A stretch of DNA of 50,566 nucleotides. Source: Candidatus Poseidoniales archaeon (lineage in GTDB: Archaea > Thermoplasmatota > Poseidoniia > Poseidoniales > Poseidoniaceae). This document shows positions 1 through 8,008 of this stretch, one piece after another. Under the pieces are notes generated by a model. The model had not been told where the DNA came from. It searched no databases and saw nothing but the letters and a program-made list of their open reading frames with translations. Position 1 is the stretch's first letter. Each line of letters begins with the position of its first letter. Location of the stretch: assembly GCA_009887095.1 (NCBI GenBank), contig QXYC01000024.1:1-50566 (forward strand). The letters run 5' to 3'. The position numbers and the translations under genes are program-made.

Positions 1-1323
1 ATGAAGGCGTACGCCGATGCCAAGGCCGCTGCACATGCTTTGATGCCAAAACAACCTCGGCAAAACATGTTTGATTCGAAAATGTTCACGTTCCTCAACG
101 CCACAAAAACCCAACGCGATTCACGCTACTGGAAAGGGCACCTCGGGGCACTCATGAAGATGCACCTCGACGGGTACCTCGAACCAGAATATGAGGTGAG
201 CGAGGAATTCTCAATCGAAGATGGAATCATCCGCCCATGCATGTATGATACAATTCCACTACAGGGCAAACAACGCCAACGCATCATGGTCATCGGCACC
301 CGCTTCTACCAAAGCAAGGTCGACCCAACGCACCGCTTCACGCTAATTTCTTCCGTTGACGGCGACGGTGATCACCGGATCACTATCCACACACCGACGG
401 CTCACAACATGAACACAGAACGCTACGATTTCACCAACTTCATCAACCAATTGGAAGAGGATTTTTACGAAAACGGTCCACTCAACCAAGCCTTCTTTGA
501 TTTGAAGTACAACTTCATCGAGCGGGACACCAACATCGACGCGCTGCTCGCTTGGGACCCAGTGGTCAAAGAAACGCTTTGGAAGGACATCATCACATTC
601 CAAAAAGCCATGCCGAAGTTGAAGGAACTTGGGCTTGCGAACTCTCGAGGCGTCATCTTGGCAGGCCCTCCAGGGACAGGGAAGACCATGATTGCAAAAT
701 GGCTGGCTGCTCACTCCGACATCACCTGCATTCTCATCTCTGCTGAGATGATCACCGGGCGCCAAGACATCAAGAAGTGCTACGAACTAGCCCGGAAATT
801 ATCACCAACCCTGCTCATCATCGAAGACATCGATACTGCAGGAGCCCTTGACCGGCGTGCCTCCGACCACCCACTTTTGGGTGAATTCCTTCAGTCAATG
901 GATGGCGTTGTCCCAAATCACGGCGTCATCACCCTTGCAACAACCAATCATTCGAACAAAATCGACCCTGCAATCGCTGACCGCCCTGGGCGCTTTGACC
1001 GCATTGTCGAGGTTGGTTTGCCGGACAAGGAACAACGCTACCACATCATCCACCAACACCTGAAACCAATGAACACCGCTCCAACGGTGAACCGCGAAGC
1101 AATCGAACGTCTCGCTAAGTCCAGCGACGGTCTTACCGGCGCATGGTTGCGTGAAGTCGTTCAGTCTGCGCTCATCACCTCGATATCCGATGACCGAGAA
1201 CTCATCACGAAGGAAGACCTCACAGCCTCATTGAAGGATATTCTCAAGCGACGCGGTATGGCCTACCGCGTCACACCATACGGAGCCAATGCGCAAGAAT
1301 CTGCCAACGCATACGTCCAGTGA
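1..1323 (+). CDS. AAA+ family ATPase (Cdc48/BCS1-like), possibly 5'-incomplete
   Basis: A 440-residue protein with one AAA+ module in its second half. Walker A is GPPGTGKT at residues 222-229 and Walker B is LLIIEDID at 271-278. A sensor-1 TTNH follows, then the arginine-finger region RPGRFDR, as in Cdc48, BCS1 and proteasome-type ATPases. The first ~190 residues are a mixed alpha/beta region I do not recognise, presumably substrate- or partner-binding. The lid helices end with ALITSISDDRELITKEDL. By family knowledge it uses ATP to remodel or unfold a protein complex in the cytosol; the substrate is unknown. The ATG sits at base 1 of the window, so the true start may lie upstream. The next gene on the same strand begins 38 bases downstream. 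Confidence 0.85.
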   Translation: MKAYADAKAAAHALMPKQPRQNMFDSKMFTFLNATKTQRDSRYWKGHLGALMKMHLDGYLEPEYEVSEEFSIEDGIIRPCMYDTIPLQGKQRQRIMVIGTRFYQSKVDPTHRFTLISSVDGDGDHRITIHTPTAHNMNTERYDFTNFINQLEEDFYENGPLNQAFFDLKYNFIERDTNIDALLAWDPVVKETLWKDIITFQKAMPKLKELGLANSRGVILAGPPGTGKTMIAKWLAAHSDITCILISAEMITGRQDIKKCYELARKLSPTLLIIEDIDTAGALDRRASDHPLLGEFLQSMDGVVPNHGVITLATTNHSNKIDPAIADRPGRFDRIVEVGLPDKEQRYHIIHQHLKPMNTAPTVNREAIERLAKSSDGLTGAWLREVVQSALITSISDDRELITKEDLTASLKDILKRRGMAYRVTPYGANAQESANAYVQ

Positions 1324-1361
1324 ATGGATGATTTGATGGCGAGGCCCTTGCTCGTCATTGC

Positions 1362-2210
1362 ATGGTCGAAGTGACATTGCTTGGTTTGGCACAAGATGGT
1401 GGACGCCCACAAGCTGGCTGCACGCGCCCCTGTTGCGCTGGCCTTGCCCCAGAAGACGCAGCCTACCCCGTGGCCCTTGGGATCACAGATGGCAATGCAA
1501 ATCACTTGATTGAGGCGACTCGCTTTTTGGGTCAACAATTGACGGTTTGGGGCCAGTCAACCATCGATAATGTACTGCTTACCCACGCCCACTTTGGCCA
1601 CGTCGACGGCTTGGGCTTGTTCGGTCGTGAAACCATGAACGCCAGAAACGTAGGCCTCCACACTTCGAGCGAAATGGAGCACCTCATCGACCGAACCCCC
1701 CAATGGTCCCTCATGGTCGAGCAAGGCGTCTTCGATGCAAAGGTGTTCCACGACGGTGACCGCATTCAGCTCAGCGAACATGTGATTGCCCAACCGATCC
1801 GTGTCCCTCATCGCGATGAACTCTCAGACATGCACGCCTTTGTGATACGGGGGCCAAATCGTTCGTTGTTATTTCTCCCAGATCACGACACATGGGAAGA
1901 GACACTCGCACGCCACCACCACGACAACATCCGCTCCTGGTTGGGGTCGCTTGACGTGGAGATTGCTTTGATCGATGGTACCTTTTGGTCAAGCGACGAA
2001 CTCACTGGGCGCAACCAAGACAAAGTCCCTCACCCCCCAGTCAGCAAGACTCTGGAGATGCTCGGGCCAAGGCAAGAACATGATCCAGAAATCCATTTCA
2101 TCCATCTAAATCACACGAATCCACTGTATGATTCTGACAGTGAAGCATCGGTACGCCTCGCCACTTCGGGTTGGAGCGTGGCCCAACAAGGCCAAACCTT
2201 CAGTCTGTGA
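1362..2210 (+). CDS. PqqB-like metallo-beta-lactamase-fold hydrolase
   Basis: A 282-residue MBL-fold protein. The N-terminus (LGLAQDGGRPQAGC followed by a Cys-Cys pair) is typical of the PqqB-like branch. The metal motif is THAHFGHVDG, with H75, H77 and H80; the aspartate normally found in HxHxDH is Gly79, and Asp82 follows. A second ligand region is PDHDTW near residue 170, and a late HLNHTNP lies near residue 247. Family members are metal-dependent hydrolases or oxidases. PqqB itself acts in pyrroloquinoline quinone synthesis, but no other pqq gene is visible here, so a PQQ role is not supported. The gene ends exactly where the convergent symporter gene ends (TGA directly followed by TTA). 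Confidence 0.8.
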   Translation: MVEVTLLGLAQDGGRPQAGCTRPCCAGLAPEDAAYPVALGITDGNANHLIEATRFLGQQLTVWGQSTIDNVLLTHAHFGHVDGLGLFGRETMNARNVGLHTSSEMEHLIDRTPQWSLMVEQGVFDAKVFHDGDRIQLSEHVIAQPIRVPHRDELSDMHAFVIRGPNRSLLFLPDHDTWEETLARHHHDNIRSWLGSLDVEIALIDGTFWSSDELTGRNQDKVPHPPVSKTLEMLGPRQEHDPEIHFIHLNHTNPLYDSDSEASVRLATSGWSVAQQGQTFSL

Positions 2211-4313
2211 TTAGACAGGAGTGATATCGCCCGCCACGAGCAGCAACGCCCGCCATGTAATGGTGATCGATTCTCCAGAGTCAGCAGTAATTGGATTGCT
2301 ATTTGTTGCTACGGTCACGCCCGCCTCATATGTTCCCATCATGCGATCGATGTTGTTCATTCGTTCTGCATTATTTTCGAGCTCGCTCATGGTTCCATTG
2401 GCGGTGTATGCTCCGGGAATCGAACCGAACTCGAGAAGCGAGTTGTCGGTGACAATCGATGCCATCAATTGTTCAGAAGAATCACAGGTTGAGGTCGATT
2501 TAGCAGAATCGTCGACATCGTCATGAGGCCCCGCAGTGTTGCTAAAGTCCGGCTCGACGGTGACGTCGTCACATGTTCTGGTTCCGACTTCATTGCTTTC
2601 CTCATACGAGATGACAAACTGAATGCCCAAGGAGGCAGTGAACATTTCATCATAGGTGAACGAAAACTGAGCAGTTTGATCGTTTCCAATGAACAATGTC
2701 TCCGTTTTCTCCCATTCTTCGATGGTGTAGTTCATCGTGTATTCTTTGCTGCTCCCAGCACCATTGGCGTTTGAATCAGGGGCGAAATTCACGTAGGACA
2801 CTTCGGTAACGGCTACGACAGCGAGCAAAACAGCGAGGCCGACTGCGACCGTTTGTTGGCCCGGCAAACTGTATCGGCCGAACGCATTGGTTGGTGAATC
2901 GTCGCGCAACCAGCACAAGAGGAAGTGGGTGGCAAATGCAGCGCCAACACCAGGCACAGAGGGGAAGATACCGTCAGCGCCATCGAGGCCAAACGTCACC
3001 CATCCAATCACGCCGAAAAATCCAGCCATCATCATTAGAATTGAGTGAGTGGTGTCGGGCTCATATCCCATCATACGAACCAAAATCATTGGAACAAAAA
3101 TACCGCCTAGGCCGTAAACAGCGAGAACGACAAGGCTGAACACTGAATCTCCGAACCCGGGGAATTGCTGCCCGACGAGGGAGATCACCGTGGCGAAAAC
3201 AGCCATGCCGAGTGTGACCATTTTAGTCACTTTGTGGTCTGTGCTCCATTCAGGGCGGACGTCATCGGTGATGGCGGCCGTGCATGCCAAGACTTGACTG
3301 TCCGCAGTCGACATTGTCGCAGCAAAAATCGATGCGAGGATGACTCCACCGAGGAAGGGGCTCAGCTGTTCCATGGCTAACAAAGGCAACCCAGTTTGGG
3401 CACCATCCGTGCCCAACTCAGGCAACAAAACACGGCACGCAAGGCCGATGATGAACATCAAAACGATGAACGGTGTTTGCCAAACGAAGAACCAAACCAT
3501 TGCCTGCTTTCGAGCAGCATCGTCTTTCAGCGTCATAACTCGAGAAACAACTTGTGGCTGTCCTGCAACACCCAAGCCGCCCAAGAAAAAGGCAGCAATC
3601 CAGAGGGCAGCCCCGAATCTCAAGCCTGATGGGAACACACTCACCATTGAATCATCGATGGCCGCAAGTTGATCGTGCAAGCCAGAAAGCCCACCTGAAT
3701 TCTTGACTGCGACAAGGCAGAGAATGGTTGAACCGACAATCATAACGCTGGATTGGGCGGCATCGGTCCAAATTGATGCACGAATTCCGCCAGCATAGCA
3801 GTACGCCACAACAAGGACGAATCCGATCAAAATACCAACCGTAGGCGCCCAATTGAGCATTGTCTCGAGGGCGACACCACCAGCCGTCAGTTGGGCTGCT
3901 GCATAAATCGAGAGGAAAAGAACCGATAGAACTGCGGCAACCTTCGCTTCAGGTGAGCCGGTTGTGCTTGAAACAAGAGATGTAAGCGAGCGAATCCCTC
4001 GTTCTTCACCTTCTTTCTGGATGTACTTGTAAAGCCACACCCATGCTACCAATTGCCCGAGGGTCGATACTGCAGCAATCCAAATTGCGGAGTAACCTTG
4101 GATGTAGATGAAACCGATGAAACCGATAAACATGTAACCAGAATTCCAAGTGCTGACGGCCGAAAGTGCAGCCAATCCAGGATGCATTCCCCGTCCTGCA
4201 ACGAGGTAGTCATCCGTCGTGTCCTCTTTGACACGCATCGATGCAAGTCCAACCCCTGCGAAGAAGAACATGAACAACAGGAAAGAAAGGAGAATCATCA
4301 CATCGTCAGACAT
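2211..4313 (-). CDS. Sodium:solute symporter (SSS family, PutP-like) with extracellular C-terminal domain
   Basis: About 700 residues. The first ~510 form the 12-13 helix LeuT-type core of the SSS family. Recognisable parts are YLVAGRGM after helix 1, WNSGYMFIGFIG in helix 2, GGLGVAGQPQVVSRVM, and the Na+-site helix AATMSTADSQVLA. This core resembles Na+/proline (PutP) carriers most; the substrate is inferred. After the last helix (about residues 490-512) there is an unusual tail of ~195 residues, acidic and Ser/Thr-rich, predicted extracellular. The start MSDDVMILL at 4313 is preferred because helix 1 follows directly. An in-frame ATG at 4337 would add eight residues and overlap dphB by 10 bases. 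Likely co-transcribed with dphB. Confidence 0.85.
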   Translation of the reverse strand: MSDDVMILLSFLLFMFFFAGVGLASMRVKEDTTDDYLVAGRGMHPGLAALSAVSTWNSGYMFIGFIGFIYIQGYSAIWIAAVSTLGQLVAWVWLYKYIQKEGEERGIRSLTSLVSSTTGSPEAKVAAVLSVLFLSIYAAAQLTAGGVALETMLNWAPTVGILIGFVLVVAYCYAGGIRASIWTDAAQSSVMIVGSTILCLVAVKNSGGLSGLHDQLAAIDDSMVSVFPSGLRFGAALWIAAFFLGGLGVAGQPQVVSRVMTLKDDAARKQAMVWFFVWQTPFIVLMFIIGLACRVLLPELGTDGAQTGLPLLAMEQLSPFLGGVILASIFAATMSTADSQVLACTAAITDDVRPEWSTDHKVTKMVTLGMAVFATVISLVGQQFPGFGDSVFSLVVLAVYGLGGIFVPMILVRMMGYEPDTTHSILMMMAGFFGVIGWVTFGLDGADGIFPSVPGVGAAFATHFLLCWLRDDSPTNAFGRYSLPGQQTVAVGLAVLLAVVAVTEVSYVNFAPDSNANGAGSSKEYTMNYTIEEWEKTETLFIGNDQTAQFSFTYDEMFTASLGIQFVISYEESNEVGTRTCDDVTVEPDFSNTAGPHDDVDDSAKSTSTCDSSEQLMASIVTDNSLLEFGSIPGAYTANGTMSELENNAERMNNIDRMMGTYEAGVTVATNSNPITADSGESITITWRALLLVAGDITPV

Positions 4314-4327
4314 ACAGCCACACACCT

Positions 4328-5206
4328 TCAGCGCCAACGAAGGAGAGCCTTCTCTTCAACTTCACTGGCTTTGGATTGGAACACGAGGCTGTTGAGTCGC
4401 CCTCCGGTTTGGCCTTCAAGTTGGCCAACAGTCGTCGCGACAATGGATTCATCTTCTGTGCCCATATCGGAACACAGCACAACATTCATTGAATCAAGAT
4501 CACCACTTAGGAGGGCTTCACATGCTTCGACGCGCATTGATTGCAATGCAGTCTCCTGTGGCATTTCTTCAATGGCTTCTGCGAGTTTTTCCCACATCAA
4601 CCTCAACGATACAACTGCATCCTGTGGCTTCATCGGAAGTTGGTGGCCAATCCCCTCGCCTGTCGGATCCAAATCGAGGAGGGCCAGTGTGTGGAGATTT
4701 TGGTGCATGTTCGCTGCGATAACTTCCAAGGGGGAAGTCGCCACCCATCCTCCGTATGGATAGGTGAGCGTGGTTTGCCGGCCGAATTTGTAGTTGGACA
4801 ATCCGATGGCGCCAGTCACCAATGTGGTGATGGAGACGCCATGGAACACCAGGCATTCTAGGCCAGCTTCATCCGCTTGGAGTTGTAAATCCACGTGCGT
4901 CGTTGCCTGAAGCGGATCCCCAACCACCAAGAGCGCAACCAAGGAAGTCCGAGCCAATTCAAACAACGCCTCAGGGAGTTCAACCTCCGGCCTCATCACC
5001 TTCTCGATGGCGCCAACTTCTGCTTCGAGTGCGTCAAGTTCTGCTTGCGGCCAAAGCGCAGTGTATGCTTCGTACCGTCGCACATCTGCGGTCTTTGCAG
5101 CGTTGAGTGCTTCAAGACTCATTCCAGAAAGACGCCCCGGTCCCATGCCGACGAGCATCAAGCCCGTGTCGGGAAGGGGTGTGGTCACGCTGTGTTCCGC
5201 CGTCAT
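4328..5206 (-). CDS. dphB: Diphthine synthase (diphthamide biosynthesis methyltransferase)
   Basis: DphB/Dph5 uses S-adenosylmethionine to methylate the modified histidine of elongation factor 2 during diphthamide synthesis. Family motifs visible are LMLVGMGPGRLSGMSLEAL at the N-terminus, VVGDPLQATTHVDL in the cofactor region, and GLSNYKFGRQTTL. The length of 292 residues is near the archaeal norm of about 265. An in-frame ATG at 5245 exists, but the ATG at 5206 is preceded by a strong Shine-Dalgarno GGAGGT (5213-5218 read on the minus strand, spacing 6), so I choose it. Diverges from trm5 with 37 bases between starts and is probably co-transcribed with the downstream symporter. Confidence 0.93.
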   Translation of the reverse strand: MTAEHSVTTPLPDTGLMLVGMGPGRLSGMSLEALNAAKTADVRRYEAYTALWPQAELDALEAEVGAIEKVMRPEVELPEALFELARTSLVALLVVGDPLQATTHVDLQLQADEAGLECLVFHGVSITTLVTGAIGLSNYKFGRQTTLTYPYGGWVATSPLEVIAANMHQNLHTLALLDLDPTGEGIGHQLPMKPQDAVVSLRLMWEKLAEAIEEMPQETALQSMRVEACEALLSGDLDSMNVVLCSDMGTEDESIVATTVGQLEGQTGGRLNSLVFQSKASEVEEKALLRWR

Positions 5207-5212
5207 GCTCAA

Positions 5213-5218
5213 ACCTCC
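5213..5218 (-). promoter_or_regulatory. Shine-Dalgarno site deciding the dphB start
   Basis: Reads GGAGGT on the minus strand, six bases before the ATG at 5206. It fits the archaeal anti-SD (CCUCC) and rejects the upstream in-frame ATG at 5245. Confidence 0.75.
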
Positions 5219-5243
5219 CCTTCGCTTGGAGTGAGCGAGCATC

Positions 5244-6377
5244 ATGCGTCATTTGAGTGTGCCGAGCGCGCAAACCCAACACTGGTTGGAGCGCTGTCGT
5301 TCCGAAAAATGGCTGGCTGAGCACACGGGCGTGACGAGTTTATCGGACGGAAACAAAGCCATTCCTCTCAATCAGACCGCTCCGCCCGAAGGCGATGCGG
5401 CATGGGACGGAAACGCACTGGTCGACCTTGCTGCCAAAGGAAAAACCCCTTCACATTGGACTGAGCACCTATCTCCAGAAATTTTGAAATCCCACAAAGA
5501 CGACCTACCAAAGGCGTATGAAACCCAAGGCGATGTGTTGATCGTCAAAATCGAAGAAAGCGTTTGGCACTTGGCTGAATTGATTGCAGACGCCATGCTC
5601 ACACAGTTGCCAAGCATTCGACTCATATGCGCGGACTTAGGTGTACACGGTGATTTCCGCGTCCGCAACCTCGAACCGCTTGCGAGCCGCGATGGCTCCA
5701 CAGAAACGGTGACGAGGATCAAAGAAAATGGGTACTTTCTTTGGGTTGATGCATCCAAGGTTTATTTTTCTGCCCGGCTTTCAAATGAACGAACCGAGAC
5801 ACTGGAAAGCGCAAAGAAACTCAAACAACGTTTGGCTCGACCACTTATTGTCGCTGACCCGTATGCTGGTGTTGGCCCAAGCATGGGCGCCCTTCTTAGC
5901 GAGCCAGACCTCATTGAGGGGTATCATGCAGGCGATCTAAACCCCGATGCAGTTGAATTATTGCAAACAAATTTGACATTTTTGGGCAATCGAAGGAAAA
6001 CCGAAGTTGGCGAACCCGCCCCCGCCCCTGCCCCATCAACCGTCATCTGCGCCGATGCGACCCAGTGGAAGACACACTCACATCTTTGCAACTCATCGGA
6101 TCTTCTTTTGGTCAACCTTCCACATGACAGTGTTGAACACTTGCCCCACCTTCTTCCATTGCTGCGAAGGGGGCAAATCAGCCTTCTCCGGGGCTGGGCA
6201 ATCATCGAACGAGTCAACGAGGCGTCGGAGAAACAAAAGATTGCAGCAGCGATCATTGATGCCGGCGGAACGATTGAATCCCTTGAATTCGAAGAGGTCA
6301 AAGGATTCTCCGCGAGCAAGAGTTTCATGTGCTTTGAGGCATGGGTCGTGCTTGCTGTCGAATCGCTGAGTTCATGA
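5244..6377 (+). CDS. trm5: tRNA (guanine-N1)-methyltransferase Trm5
   Basis: 377 residues. By homology it methylates N1 of G37 in tRNA, which prevents +1 frameshifting. Motifs in order: KAYETQGDVLIV near residue 93; GVHGDFRVRNLEPL, equivalent to the Trm5 conserved block; LWVDASKVYFSARLSNER; SAM motif I DPYAGVG starting at D205; an acidic GDLNPDAVELLQTNL; and NLPHDS starting at N291, matching the NLP(K/H) motif that binds the target base. The two catalytic domains are clear. The first ~90 residues are poorly conserved. Starts divergently from dphB and is followed after 23 bases by a 41-codon zinc-ribbon gene that may share its transcript. Confidence 0.88.
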   Translation: MRHLSVPSAQTQHWLERCRSEKWLAEHTGVTSLSDGNKAIPLNQTAPPEGDAAWDGNALVDLAAKGKTPSHWTEHLSPEILKSHKDDLPKAYETQGDVLIVKIEESVWHLAELIADAMLTQLPSIRLICADLGVHGDFRVRNLEPLASRDGSTETVTRIKENGYFLWVDASKVYFSARLSNERTETLESAKKLKQRLARPLIVADPYAGVGPSMGALLSEPDLIEGYHAGDLNPDAVELLQTNLTFLGNRRKTEVGEPAPAPAPSTVICADATQWKTHSHLCNSSDLLLVNLPHDSVEHLPHLLPLLRRGQISLLRGWAIIERVNEASEKQKIAAAIIDAGGTIESLEFEEVKGFSASKSFMCFEAWVVLAVESLSS

Positions 6378-6400
6378 ATCAGCACCGATTGCGATGAACC

Positions 6401-6526
6401 ATGCAGAACACGGTTACATGCGTTTGCGGTGTGAAAATCGACATTGCTGGCGTCACACCTCGCAAGGACGGCACCAAGGTCTGGTGCAGAGTTTGTGGGA
6501 CTATCTCGGTCCATCACCGAGAGTGA
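6401..6526 (+). CDS. Small zinc-ribbon protein (41 residues)
   Basis: A 42-codon reading frame, ATG 6401 to TGA 6524-6526, below usual gene-finder cut-offs. The product begins MQNTVTCVCGVKID and ends WCRVCGTISVHHRE. It has two knuckles, CxCG (C7, C9) and CxxCG (C29, C32), separated by a ~19-residue basic loop, the layout of a minimal zinc ribbon. An in-frame TGA just upstream (6395-6397) fixes the N-terminus. No clear Shine-Dalgarno is present, so expression probably depends on trm5 transcription. It lies exactly in the gap between trm5 and the convergent membrane-protein gene. Function unknown; small ribbons of this kind bind nucleic acid or protein partners. Confidence 0.6.
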   Translation: MQNTVTCVCGVKIDIAGVTPRKDGTKVWCRVCGTISVHHRE

Positions 6527-6536
6527 GGCTCAGTGT

Positions 6537-7163
6537 TCAGCGCCCAATTGGTGAACGCCACGGACCATCTTCATCCATTGAGATATCGTCATCCGGCATT
6601 CCAGTTCGAAGGGGCTTGAATGGGCTCTTTTCCACCCGCGCTGGATTGGATTTCACATGTTTGGCCATGAATGCCTCTGCTTTTTGTCGGATGAACACTT
6701 CTCCGAATGCGATGAGGAAAAGGGAGAATGAGAGGATGATATGTCCTTCAAGTCTGTACGATTCAAACGGCTGGATTTGGAGGACCTGTTCGGCAACGAT
6801 TCCTTCATCAACGGTCGTTTCGACAGTGTACGTACCAGGCTCAAGTGCCCCGCTCCAATTTGGAGGCCCCTCAGAAAGCAGACCGGTCCATTGAGCGATC
6901 ACGTTGTTCGCCGCGTCTCGAATGGTCCACGACACGGTTCCGTCATCGACCGATACGCCAGTAAATTCAACTTCCATTTCCGCAGGCATCTCCTTGGTGA
7001 GGCCAAACACAGATTCCAATTCAACGGTGCGTGTTTCGATGTCTTGGTCTACATCGTTGATCTCGTACGGAGCAACCCCGCCTGCGACACTCATCCATAG
7101 GCTATTGAGAACAAGCAACGCAACTGGCCATAACACCAGATTGACCAAGCGTTTTTGCTCCAT
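6537..7163 (-). CDS. Membrane protein with extracytoplasmic beta domain, unknown function
   Basis: 208 residues. A membrane helix at about residues 8-28 is followed by an extracytoplasmic domain of ~105 residues. That domain is rich in beta-type patterning (SWTIRDAANNVIAQW, LEPGTYTVETTVDEG), resembling an immunoglobulin-like or emp24/GOLD-like fold. A second helix lies near residues 140-160, with a basic then acidic cytoplasmic tail to the end. I cannot name a family. It stands 43 bases downstream of mptE on the same strand. An A/T-rich TATA-like run at about 7194-7204 could give it its own promoter. Confidence 0.65.
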   Translation of the reverse strand: MEQKRLVNLVLWPVALLVLNSLWMSVAGGVAPYEINDVDQDIETRTVELESVFGLTKEMPAEMEVEFTGVSVDDGTVSWTIRDAANNVIAQWTGLLSEGPPNWSGALEPGTYTVETTVDEGIVAEQVLQIQPFESYRLEGHIILSFSLFLIAFGEVFIRQKAEAFMAKHVKSNPARVEKSPFKPLRTGMPDDDISMDEDGPWRSPIGR

Positions 7164-7206
7164 AACAGTCCAAATTCACAGAGTTTGCTTTTGATACTAT
7201 GTATTT

Positions 7207-7935
7207 CTAGGGAACAACTGCATCATGAAGTTCGACCATTTCCAAAATGCGGTACATCCAAGCTAATTTCTTCAATTTCTGTCCGGGGACAGTGGTTGCT
7301 GACCACTTGCCGACAGTGTTGAGTGAAAAGCCAACTAAGTTGATGTTCTGTGGATTCACACCCATTGCTAGGGCGAAGCATACCGCCCGGTCACCGTCTG
7401 TGAAGCCACCGAAATTGTGAGCGCCATGACACGATGTTGGTGTCTGATGTGTGAGAACCAGCGGAGGAGGCGTATCAAATTGAGACCACTCAGACAACGC
7501 AAGTGCCGAACGTTGAATATTATCGCCATGACCGTGGGCTACGATTGGAACACCTTCCTCCGCAGCACTGTGGAGGTGGGCGCCTCCATCAAAATCAGAA
7601 ACCACACACGCCAGGCGACTTCGCACTTGCAGGGCACCAACCGATCCATCGGCGGCGATGATGAGGCCTTCCTGTTGAGAAACTCGAAGCGCCTCCTGTT
7701 CAGTTGCCGCAGCTCCCAAGACGGTTACCCTCTCAGCGCTCGATAATTCGATGCGCAACGTGTCCAATGTGTCACGGCGCCCATCTTCACTCCAAGTGGG
7801 CACGGCTTTGACACACTCAGACGCGCTTTGAACCAGTGCCTTTGCGGCAACCCTGTCTTCATCGAGGGCCCAGCCAAAGGCGTCACGCACCTCATCTTGA
7901 ATGTCAACAAGGCGTTGCTCAACAGCCTCGTGCAT
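7207..7935 (-). CDS. mptE: 6-hydroxymethyl-7,8-dihydropterin pyrophosphokinase MptE-like (DUF115)
   Basis: 242 residues matching the archaeal MptE/DUF115 family. This family transfers pyrophosphate from ATP to 6-hydroxymethyl-dihydropterin, the step feeding tetrahydrofolate or methanopterin synthesis. Diagnostic stretches are LGAAATEQEALRVSQQ, the metal-binding CVVSDFDGG, and AHGHGDN, followed by THQTPTSC and a C-terminal NLVGFSLN. It lies divergent to priL with 73 bases between start codons, a pairing with no obvious functional link. Assignment rests on motif memory, not a search. Confidence 0.82.
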   Translation of the reverse strand: MHEAVEQRLVDIQDEVRDAFGWALDEDRVAAKALVQSASECVKAVPTWSEDGRRDTLDTLRIELSSAERVTVLGAAATEQEALRVSQQEGLIIAADGSVGALQVRSRLACVVSDFDGGAHLHSAAEEGVPIVAHGHGDNIQRSALALSEWSQFDTPPPLVLTHQTPTSCHGAHNFGGFTDGDRAVCFALAMGVNPQNINLVGFSLNTVGKWSATTVPGQKLKKLAWMYRILEMVELHDAVVP

Positions 7936-8008
7936 GTTCGTTGGTCCCGTCGCGTCCTCATCAAGTGTCCGTTGAAGTTCTTATGCGGTCGGCGCGCTTC
8001 GCTCAACC

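Noticed and set aside
4053-4763. Plus-strand open frame of 236 codons
   Set aside because: Antisense to putP and dphB, both with clear homology; the product is low-complexity and unlike any family.
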